A DNA stretch of 64,000 bases from Pinus tabuliformis (Eukaryota; Streptophyta; Pinopsida; Pinales; Pinaceae): contig CM062811.1 of the NCBI GenBank assembly GCA_031772625.1, positions 650,568,871-650,632,870 of the forward strand, written 5' to 3'. The stretch's first letter is position 1. Each line of letters opens with the position of its first letter. Shown here in pieces: positions 44,298-53,289 of this stretch. The notes beneath the pieces are model-generated. The model searched no databases and was not told where the DNA came from. It saw only the letters and a program-made list of their open reading frames with translations. The position numbers were made by a program, and so were the translations under genes.

Positions 44298-44790
44298 CTA
44301 TCCCATGGCGATGTGTCCAAGGAAAACGTTTCCTTTGCTAAAAATAATATCGTAGCCACGGTCTTCCGATACCGCGATGGAAACAAGATTCTTCTTTAGT
44401 CCTAGAACATACATCACATCTGTGAGTCTAAGATGGGAGCGAGAATACCTTTGAAAAGTAAAAATACCTATGTTGGTCACGCTATACCTCCCATCGTCTC
44501 CAAACTCTATGTTCTTCTTGAGGTCTTCCTCCTCCAAGTCACTGAAGAGATCTCTATTCCTCATCATATGGAATGCGACACCGTTGTCGAGATACCACAT
44601 ACTTCCCATTACAGTGATTTCCATGCATGCAATGAGAGTGAAATCAAGTTTGAATTATGAAGCTAGAGCATCACCTGTTGCTTCTACTATAGGCTCCTTC
44701 TTGCTTACTTTCTTCTGTAAGCATTTCATGGCATAGTGCCTGAACTCGTGACAGTGAAAACACTTTATGTTCGACAAGTCATTCTTCTTT
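44298..44790 (-). pseudogene. Copia C zinc knuckle and protease
   Basis: The minus strand near 44745 reads KCFHCHEFRHYAMKC, a C-x2-C-x4-H-x4-C knuckle. The open frame 44624-44298 is the Copia protease/pre-integrase segment (MWYLDNGVAFHMMRNRDLF, then VMYVLGLKKNLVS). The catalytic Asp-Ser-Gly is Asp-Asn-Gly (Asn codon at 44583-44585), a G-to-A change. Integrase and RT do not follow, so the copy is truncated here. Confidence 0.8.
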
Positions 44791-45071
44791 CCACCCTCCC
44801 CACCTTGGGACTTCTTTCCCTTGGATTTATTTTCTTTGCTAACTAATGAAAATTACTCTTCCACTTCTTTGGATGAGCTCCCATCTCTGGTGTTCCACCA
44901 AATATCTTCTTGTACCAAGTCGGACCACAACCGCTCCCACGCTGGTAATTTCTCCCTTGAATTAATTGATTCGTGGTAACTTTTCCAGCTCTTGGGAAGT
45001 CCTAGAAGCGATATTCTCACCAAATAATCTTTAGCAGATATAACACTGATACTTCCAAGCTCATCCTGACA

Positions 45072-45479
45072 TCAAGTGAACTTGGTCATGTACTTTAGTA
45101 TTGAGTCACCCTTCTCCATTATTATCTTTCTGAGATTGTCCTTTAGTGTGAGCTTCTTGTGGTAATTATTGTTTTGAAACTGGTCTGTCAAGGTCTTCCA
45201 CATTGCAAATGGAGTTTCCTTATCGTGGAGATTCGAGACAATATGATCTTGAACTCCTTCTAGGATAATTATTCTAGCATTTGCCACACACTTTCTCCAC
45301 TTTGTCAGATCTTTAGCATCAGATTTTGGATGCTTCAGGATATCGTGATCTATGAATTTCTTCAGCCCATTTTCTTCCAAAACTACCTCCATATTGTCCT
45401 TCCAAGCAATATAGTTCGTACTACCCTCAAGGGCATATTCGCGTCTCAATTTGTAGAACGAAATCCTGTTGGCACTCAA
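45072..45479 (-). pseudogene. Copia C gag
   Basis: A 135-residue minus-strand frame starting MSANRISFYKLRREYALEGS, with NYIAWKDNMEVVLEENGL and IILEGVQDHIVSNLHDKETP, is a UBN2-type Copia gag N-terminal half. A stop follows KYMTKF. The start lies about 70 bp inside the primer-binding site, as expected. Confidence 0.82.
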
Positions 45480-45548
45480 GTATGATACTGCAAATTCAAT
45501 TTCTCCTACAAAAAAAACTCATATTCTCCTCTTATATAGTGATTTCAA

Positions 45549-45559
45549 CTCTAATACCA
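45549..45559 (-). promoter_or_regulatory. Primer-binding site of Copia C
   Basis: The minus strand reads TGGTATTAGAG directly after the LTR end TTGTACA; one C-to-T change from the initiator Met complement. Confidence 0.8.
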
Positions 45560-46430
45560 TGTACAATTTTCTTGTATATTCAAACTTCATATTGTAATAT
45601 GTTAAAACAATTTACTTGAATCTACTCTACTCATCAGTAGAAACAAAAATTGATCGATGAAATCACGAAGCAAAAAAAGGAATGATTTCAATCACACATA
45701 ACAAAATAATTTTCAGGGGAAAGCCACAGCTAAAAGCCCCTGTTATATGTATATTGCATTAATCAAAATAACTGAGAAGAAAATACAATGCTTGTTCAAC
45801 TCGAACAATCTCCGCACAAGTACAATCTATCTCATTGCTTCACAAACCAGCTCAAGCCAATACTTACCAAATTTGTTGCCTGCTAAACTCCTATTTCCTT
45901 GCATGGTTTCCTAGGGAATTAGCCCATATTTAATAAGGAAATTCCTCATCCATAACTGTACAATCCATCCATAGGCTTTCCTCTGATTGCATGCCCCATT
46001 GGTTTAATTTAGATGATTTTACAATTGATAGTACACTATCCCTGAACTCCAACCTCAACTATTTCTTTCTCATAACTAACATGCATGAGTTATTTATGAG
46101 TGAATTATCAATTATCTAATTGATCATTGCATGTGAATTAAATCCAAATTAATTCACTTGACCTCTCACTAATTCCTCCATCAGTTAGAACTAGTTTAAC
46201 TAAATTTAATTTAATTTAATTGAATTAAATAATTATAAATCAATAATAACTCAATATGGGCCCCTAATTAGATGACTCTAGATAGACTCCCAACTCGAAT
46301 TTACTAAGTCAACTAAGTCAACTTAAGTTAGTTAACTGTTACAAGTTGTTATGAGAATTAGAATTACAATTTAATTCAAGGACAAATTAAATTAGGATTT
46401 TTCTTGATTTACTTCATTCTCAATTGATAT
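45560..46430 (-). repeat. 5' LTR of Copia C (right end approximate)
   Basis: TGTACAATTTTCTTG... aligns to 29294-31134 without the nested solo LTR, SINE and duplication. The outer end is unclear: similarity fades near TTTCTTGATTTACTTC at about 46415. Confidence 0.7.
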
Positions 46431-46647
46431 CCAATGTGGGAATGCATGCCTACTTAACCATGGATATTTTGTCAAAGAAAAATATGGCATGATTGCAAAT
46501 GTGGTTATTAGAAAAATTTTCTATATTTATTTTTTGTTTTTTAAATAAACGAGGATGAATATTAAAAATCATATTAATGAGATCATTTTCTACGTTTGAC
46601 TCTAGATATATTCAGTATATAAAATACTGTCTTACATGATTGGCGAA
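46431..46647. other. Repeat segment flanking a Copia LTR
   Basis: It is similar to 49600-49775 (for example CATATTAATGAGATCATTTTC and the TAGTATA-rich end), and lies directly before the LTR at 46648. Non-coding. Confidence 0.45.
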
Positions 46648-47555
46648 TGTAGAAATTCCTTGTAGATTCAAACTACAATTTGTAATATGCTAAAACAATT
46701 GACTTGAATCTGCTCTACTCATCAATGAAAACAATAAACTATCGATGAAATCACGAAGCATAAAAGAGAAAGAATTCAATCACACATAACACAATAATTT
46801 TCAAGGGAAAGCCACAGCTAAAAACTCATGCTATCTATATATTGCATTAATAATAAAATATGAGAAGATTATAAAGCTTTGTGCAAGCCCGAGAAACCTC
46901 TACACTATCTCAATCTATCTCACTCTTTTCTAGACAAGCTCAATCCAATACTTAACCAAATTCTTTCTTTCCCAAGTCACTATTTTCTTGTGCAGTTTCC
47001 TTGGGACTTAGCCCATATTTAATTGCAAAATTCCACAAATATGGATTGTGCAATCCTCATAGGCCTTCCTTTGATTGAATGCACCACATGTACAATTCAG
47101 ATGATTATAGAACTAATAGTACATTGTCCCTAAATTCCAGTCTCAACTGGGTCTTTCTCTGATCTGACATGCATGAGTTAATTATGAGTGAATGTTCAAT
47201 TTACTAGTTTATCAGTGTTGGTTACACCCCACTAATATAGGTTGTACCCCACTACTGGATCTCTCACTAATTCCTCCATCAGTTGGAACTAGTTTAACTG
47301 AATTTAACTCAGTTAAACTGAATTAAATAATTACAACTCAAAATAAATTCAACCAGGGCTCCTAAAAAGTAGGAGACACTCTACATGACTCTAGTTAGAT
47401 TCCTAACTCGAATTAACTGGGCCAACTAAGTCAAATTAACTTAGTTAACTATTACAAGTTGTTATGAGAATTGGAATTACAATTTAATTCCTAATTTAAT
47501 TCAAGGACAAAATTAAATTAGGATTTCCTTGTTTCATTTCTAGCACACATGATTC
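46648..47555 (-). repeat. 3' LTR of Copia D
   Basis: TGTAGAAATTCCTTG... aligns with the LTRs at 45560 and 29294. It ends near TCATTTCTAGCACACA, after which minus-strand RNase H sequence begins. Confidence 0.68.
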
Positions 47556-49080
47556 TCCTCTGCACACAATCTCGTAGATGGTGATACTAGATGTCGATAT
47601 GTTTGGACCGATCATGAAAAACTGTATTCTCATAGATTTTGATACAACTCTATGTCATAGTAAATCATTGTAGGATCCATCTGCTGACCAAATAACCCAA
47701 CAATGATCTTCCTCATCCAGATAGCCTCACAAGTTTCTTGACTAGCAACCATGTACTCTACTTCTGTTGAACCAAGTGCAACTGGTCTTTGCTTCCTGCT
47801 GTACCAACAAACTATTACTGACCCAATATTGAAGATTCCCCCCGATGTGCTCTTTCTATTGGATGGAATCCCTGCCCAATCTGCATCTGTGAAGCCTTGA
47901 AGCTTCACTCCCTTTGTCCGTTTGTACTAAAGGCCAAACTGAGTGGTGCCTTTGAGGTATCTCAACACATGTTTAGCAGCCTTCCTATAAATTTTGATTG
48001 GATTAACCATGGCTTGACTAAGCTGGCTAACTGCAAAAGACATGTCCAATCATTTGTTCACCAAATACATAAGTGAACCCAAAATATTTCTATAAATAGT
48101 AGCCTCCACTACTTCACCTGAAGTAGTATCCTCCTTCCTCCAATTACTTGCTAGAGGAGTCTCCATGGGTTTGAGGTTGTCCATGTGGAACTTATTCAGT
48201 ATCTCGTTGGTATACTTTCCTTGAGAGACAAATAGTTCCCCATCTCCTTGCCATACCTCCATACCAAGAAATTAATACATGAGCCCTAGGTCCTTCATCT
48301 TGAATTCTCTTGCAAGATCCTCTTTGCAAGATTTTATCAGCTTCTCATCACCTATTATAGTCAAATCATTGACATATAATACTATAATCAACAACTCACC
48401 TTCAACCACAATATGGTAAAGGTTTGCATCTACTTCACTTTTGGTGAAGCCCAACACGGTGAAATAACTGTCAATTTTGGTGTACTCAGCAGAGGGTGCT
48501 TGTTTTAGTCCATACAACGCTCGCTTGGGTCTACACACATGTGACTCTCTATTGAAGGTCTCAAATCCTTCTGGATTCTCAATATACAACTCTTCCTCAT
48601 TCATACCATTGAGGAATGTTGTCTTCACATCCATCTTATGTATCTTCCATCTCATTTGCGCTGACAGTTCTAGAATGGATTTGATTGAACAATACCTTTC
48701 TACTGGAGAAAAGGTCTCATCGTAATAAATTCCCTCCACATGAGAGAACCCTCTTGCCACAAATCGGGCCTTGTGTTTATCCACACTCCCATCTATTACT
48801 TGCTTTACCTTGTAAATCCATTTGGAACTCACCACTTACTTGTCTGTTGGTCTTGGGACCACTTCCAAAATGTTGTTTCTGATAATGGTGTCATACTCCT
48901 CAACCATCGCATCAATCCATTCTGGTTTTTACATTTCTTCGTCGAATGAGGATGGCTCAACCTCTACACTCTCTCTCATTAGATCCATGTAGTCAATGTA
49001 CTGATCTAGTGACCTCCTTTGTCTGTGTTGTGATGTGGGTGCTCCCGCATTCTCTCTAGCATCATGCATCAATCTATCAG
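47556..49080 (-). pseudogene. Copia D reverse transcriptase and RNase H
   Basis: On the minus strand, 48990-48836 gives the RT lead-in, 48835-48272 the RT core (WIYKVKQVIDGSVDKHKARF, IHKMDVKTTFLNGMNEEELY, KRALYGLKQAPSAEY), 48262-48050 the RT C-terminus (KFHMDNLKPMETPLAS), and 47908-47630 RNase H (GFTDADWAGIPSNRKSTSGG, VALGSTEVEYMVASQ). The RT motif YVDD is YVND (near 48366), a G-to-A change at a catalytic Asp. Stops and frameshifts lie near 48840, 48268 and 47920. Upstream integrase is missing. Confidence 0.84.
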
Positions 49081-49089
49081 TTCTCAGGA

Positions 49090-49365
49090 TGAGTACACTA
49101 GAAGAATATTTTTCAAGTAAGAAATGAGATGTGGCACACCTCAGGATATTTGTTTCATCTGTATACTATCATGTTACCAAGAATGCATGGAAAAAGCTAG
49201 AGCCAACAACTGAGTTGGGTATATTTGTGGGGTACACTAATACACCTCACAACTATCGGGTGTACCTGTCATCCAACAAGATGACAATGGTTCGTAGAGA
49301 TGTAAAGTTCGATGAAGAGAAGGTCATGCTTGTATTATTTAGGATATTGTTCATTAGTGGGATTT
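49090..49365 (+). pseudogene. Copia integrase C-terminal fragment, opposite strand
   Basis: A 78-residue plus-strand frame with AHLRIFVSSVYYHVTKNAWK, LGIFVGYTNTPHNYRVYL and VRRDVKFDE, the segment after the integrase core in Copia elements. Its orientation is opposite to Copia D, which abuts it near 49085, so an independent fragment or rearrangement is implied. Confidence 0.72.
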
Positions 49366-49369
49366 GATA

Positions 49370-50425
49370 GATTTACTACATGAAAAGTATGCGTAGGTGT
49401 TGACATGGCCATGACCAACATATGAGACTTGATGATTGAGACTCTAACTACCACCATAATATGGAGGAAGATAAACAATATATACAAGCTAATATAAACT
49501 TAAAGAAAAATCACTTTTTGAAATATAATTACATTGATTAATGGAATCTAAATTTAAATGGTCATTCCATACAAATTTGTCACTCATACAACCATGGAGA
49601 TTTTGTCCCAGAAAGAATACCATGATAAGATTAGAGATGTGACCATTAGAAACAAATATTTTTTTTGTTTACAAAATAGAGGATGATGAATAATATAAAT
49701 CATATTAAGGAGGTAATTTTCTAAGTTTGACTATTGGTACATCATTATATAGACTACTTTCTTACATAGTTAGCACAAACAAAAGAATTGAAATTTCCTC
49801 GAAAAATAGCCAAAGACATTAAAAAATATCAAGATCTATCGTTGTGTAAAACTTAACTTTCAAACCTTTCGTCCTTATCATTGTATACTGGCAACATGCC
49901 AGCCTCACTCAAGTGGAATTTTAGAATCTGAATTCTCCATGCACGACAAAATGCACTACCAAAACACAATAGGGTTTTGTCCTCTGAAACATGAAAAATG
50001 CCTATGATGTGAAACAAAGTCTTTGAGGATGGACATGCAGAACATTAATAAACTAAGGATACCGACTGATTGACTAATTCTTTCTTGCGATGAAGTGCCA
50101 AAAACTGTAATGATAAATTTTGCATTCTCTAAATTTTAGTGGATCTTAAAAAATAAAACACACTTTTACATGCATGTAAGAAGCATTGAAATACTCATGC
50201 AAGTGGGGTGCTTATGTTCGCAGAGGTTGATGTTTCTACTGGTTCTTCAATGCAAATGTTGTTTTTTTCGAGGTTTATTATGCGATGCTTGCTTTAACTA
50301 TTAGTTAATGGTGCAAAAGAAGGAATTACTGCAATTGCATCTTCTCACCAAATGGACTTAACAAAGAGTAATGAAATTGTTCCATTTGCAATTTAAATTA
50401 ATTTTGTTGGAGATGATGTTCATTG
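49370..50425. other. Non-coding stretch
   Basis: 49370-49775 resembles the segments before the Copia LTRs at 29294 and 46648. 49780-50425 shows no domain. It may include an intron or upstream flank of the gene fragment that follows. Confidence 0.4.
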
Positions 50426-50429
50426 CTAA

Positions 50430-51219
50430 TGTCATTGAACAAAATGTAATTGAAGAGAACGATCCTGTTCAGAACCAAAATAAAATTACATCGAGAGAGA
50501 GGTTTCTTTTGATAGCCTGAAGGAGGACTTCATATTTTGCATATTTCAATCCTCAAAATGATGAACCATCATCTTCTCAGCGGAAGTCCCGACCCAATGC
50601 TTGTCAGGAAATGATTTCTAGCAATGAAAACCCTGTTTCTTTAGTTAATGAATGGAAGCCTTCCCGGGACAAAGACTTTGTGACCCAAGTTATACCTCCT
50701 TGGCTATATGATTTATGTTTAAACCTTTTGTGCAAACATGTTGAACATATTGAGACACTGGAAGGAATTCCTGATTCAACCAAGAACAAAATATATACTT
50801 CTTTTTGTGCATTGCATAAAATGACTCCTCGAACCTTAGGATTATTCATTACAGGGTCTCCAACACAAATTTGCATTCCAGACTACTCTCTTATACCAGA
50901 GGAAGATCTTACCAAGCTCATTGAAGAATGTTCAACAACTAATCTAGAGGTACTACAATTGGGCATGTGTGGACGCACTTTTTCAGATCGTTTACTACAA
51001 GCTACCTTTGCTCGTTCTTCTGCAAGCTTGCCTTACTTAACTTGCCTCTCTCTGAAGGGTGCATATCGCCTATCAAATGTTGGATTGAGATCATTTGTGT
51101 GGATGGATCATTTGCTAAGTTCTGTTGATTTGAGTCAGTGCTCATTATTATCTATAGCTGGCATTAATACTCTAGCTGACACTTTGGCTACAGTGATTAA
51201 GGAATTGCATTTGGAATGA
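50430..51219 (+). pseudogene. RAD7/Rhp7-like leucine-rich-repeat gene fragment
   Basis: The clean 202-residue frame 50611-51219 contains VTQVIPPWLYDLCLNLLCKH, HIETLEGIPDSTKNKIYTSF and LRR-type blocks TNLEVLQLGMCGRTFSD, LPYLTCLSLKGAYRLSNVGL and LSSVDLSQCSLLSIAGI. The order and spacing match plant RAD7-like LRR proteins, homologues of the yeast Rad7 nucleotide-excision-repair subunit. Upstream frames from about 50430 (RERFLLIA, a TGA, then YFAYFNPQN) look like the preceding exon sequence with a stop. Only the first few LRRs are present; the family usually has many more. A broken gene copy or captured fragment is likely. Confidence 0.7.
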
Positions 51220-51239
51220 TGTTTGCAGTTAGAACCCTT

Positions 51240-51415
51240 CAAGATTATGACTGTCTCCCACTGAGGTGGAAAGTTCTTTAAAATCATACTTTGAAGCATA
51301 TGAATTTTTGGATTCTTTGATGAGTCTGATCAAGAAACTGATAGCTTGCTTAGTAAAGTTGCAGATAGTCTATCTGAATCCTTGAGCATAGTACCTCAAG
51401 AGTCCATAGATATCA
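51240..51415 (+). pseudogene. Coding-like sequence interrupted by Copia F (left part)
   Basis: After the RAD7-like frame, a frame from about 51306 reads FDESDQETDSLLSKVADSLS and continues to the TATCA at 51411-51415. The same frame resumes at 63503 across the Copia F insertion. No family is recognised. Confidence 0.4.
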
Positions 51416-51677
51416 TGTTAGAAAAATGGAAAGAAAAACATGAATTGAATTAACTAGCAGCTCATAGGCGAGCAAGTTGCACCTGGAGACTGCACAAACT
51501 GGAGCATCCACTCTCCTCCTTAATTAACCAAAGCTAATACAATAAATACATCTCAAAAAAATAGGGAGGTGAGAACAAACTCCTACAACCTAGGAACTAA
51601 TCCTAACTTAAGGAGTTACGTTACAACCATGTAACCATTTCTCCATTAATACAATATAATATTAATTATTTTCAACT
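51416..51677 (-). repeat. 3' LTR of Copia F
   Basis: TGTTAGAAAAATGG...ATTTTCAACT on the plus strand, 262 bp. Confidence 0.92.
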
Positions 51678-51692
51678 CTCCCCCTTAATGGA
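51678..51692 (-). promoter_or_regulatory. Polypurine tract of Copia F
   Basis: The minus strand reads CATTAAGGGGGAG, abutting the LTR. Confidence 0.8.
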
Positions 51693-51704
51693 GAAAGGAT
51701 TATC

Positions 51705-52002
51705 CTAAAGTCCTAACATCCCCCTAAACAATTCAAACTTCACTTTCCCAAGAGGCTTTGTAAAAATATCAACCATATTGTCACATGTTTTACAGTATTC
51801 AATAAAAATTTCTTTTGACTGGACTTTTTCTCTTACAAAGTGAAACTGAGTATCTATGTGTTTCATGTTCTTATGAAACACTGGGTTGTTCGCCAACTTA
51901 ATGGAACTCTAGTTGTCACAATTTATGATAGTCACTTATTTCTACTCTTCTCCTGCATCATGGAGAAGCCTCCTCAACCAGATAACTTCACATGTTTTTG
52001 TG
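51705..52002 (-). pseudogene. Copia F RNase H C-terminus
   Basis: The 63-residue frame 51896-51705 has HKNMKHIDTQFHFVREKVQS and NMVDIFTKPLGKVKFELFRG, the typical Copia end. It continues beyond a stop to 52002, where Copia G inserted (TTGTG), and resumes at 57028. Confidence 0.85.
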
Positions 52003-52460
52003 TGTAGGTTTTAACCCTGTACATAAATTACCTGCATACGAATTCTTAAACAAAGAAAATAAACAATGCGAGAGCATAACACATAAAACACATATGCACA
52101 TATATTTTCCCCTGGATCCCAAAACCGGGACTACCAGCTTGATTTTTCATTATGTTCCTTTCAATGTTACAATACATATTTATACATGCCGAAGCATCCA
52201 ATACCATGGACCGAAATCCATCGCATCCAATACCATGGACCGAAAACCATCGCGTCCAATACCATGGACAAAAAACCATCGCGTCCAAAAAAAACATGTG
52301 CGAAAATCATGCACAAAACCATAGGTGGGTTCGCCCAACCTAACATAGGGTCCAAAACCAAAATTTTTCGGGGCGCTGCCCCGGACCCCATAAAGTGGGG
52401 TTACGGGTGCCCTTCAAACCCCCTATTAACTATGTGGAAAGAATATAACACAACCCAACA
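52003..52460 (-). repeat. 3' LTR of Copia G
   Basis: TGTAGGTTTTAACCC...ACCCAACA on the plus strand. It contains a 3.3-copy repeat of 28-29 bp (ATCCAATACCATGGACCGAA, 52195-52290) and a GC double hairpin (52369-52400). Confidence 0.95.
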
Positions 52461-52475
52461 ATCTCCCACTTGTTG
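52461..52475 (-). promoter_or_regulatory. Polypurine tract of Copia G
   Basis: The minus strand reads CAACAAGTGGGAGAT, abutting TGTTGGGTT. It closely resembles that of Copia B (AAGTGGGAGAT). Confidence 0.85.
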
Positions 52476-52509
52476 TTTTCTTTCCACAGGGGGCCACAGG
52501 AGAGCTTAG

Positions 52510-53289
52510 TCATTTTTCCAGCCCTGAGATGCCCATTGCTTCTCTACACCAAGAGAACTTCTCAGAGCTCACAGATTTTGTCAATGCATCTGTAGTATTC
52601 TTCAAAGTGTCCACCTTTACCAACAACACCTTTCTGTCTTTTATCATATCCCTCAAAAAGTGATACTGAACATCAATGTGCTTTGTCTTTGAATGATAAG
52701 CAGGGTTCTTTGCCAAGAAAATTGCACTTTCGCTGTCACAGTCTATTCTTATAGTTCCCTGTACTAACCCCATACTTGAACACAATCTCTGCAACCAAAC
52801 TGCTTCCTTGCTTGCATGAGTGGCTGCCATGTATTCTGCCTTTGTAGTTGATAGTGCCACTATAGATTGTTTCTTACTCATCCAACTAACTGCACCTCCA
52901 AATAGGTTAAACACATACCCACTTGTAGATCTTCTCTGATCCAGATCTCCAGCCCAGTCTGCATCAACAAAGACATGAATATCCAACACTCTGTCCAATC
53001 CTGGTCTTCCTTGGTAGCACAAACCATAATCACTAGTGCCACGCAAATACCTGAAAACCCGCTTCACTGTTGTCCAGTGCTCCTTCCCAGGTTTTGACAT
53101 AAACCTGCTCAATACTCCCACTGCATCTGCAATGTCTGGTTTAGTACAGACCATTGCATACATCAGGCTACCCACTGCACTTGCATATGGAACATGGGAC
53201 ATGTCCTCTTCCTCTTCTTGTGTCTTGGGACACTGTTCAGTAGATAACCTCACACCTACAGGAATAGGAACCTTCACCGGTTTACTATC
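52510..53289 (-). CDS. Copia G RT C-terminus and RNase H
   Basis: A 255-residue open frame from Met at 53277, in phase with the upstream gag-pol frame and separated from it by a single TAG (53290-53292) plus five codons. It contains SHVPYASAVGSLMYAMVCTK (RT end) and an RNase H with VFVDADWAGDLDQRRSTSGY (Asp), STTKAEYMAATHASKEAVWL (Glu), DCDSESAIFLAKNPAYH (Asp) and KTKHIDVQYHFLRD. It ends at 52510, near the polypurine tract. All catalytic acidic residues are present. It would normally be made as part of the polyprotein. Confidence 0.92.
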   Translation of the reverse strand, partial: DSKPVKVPIPVGVRLSTEQCPKTQEEEEDMSHVPYASAVGSLMYAMVCTKPDIADAVGVLSRFMSKPGKEHWTTVKRVFRYLRGTSDYGLCYQGRPGLDRVLDIHVFVDADWAGDLDQRRSTSGYVFNLFGGAVSWMSKKQSIVALSTTKAEYMAATHASKEAVWLQRLCSSMGLVQGTIRIDCDSESAIFLAKNPAYHSKTKHIDVQYHFLRDMIKDRKVLLVKVDTLKNTTDALTKSVSSEKFSWCREAMGISGLEK

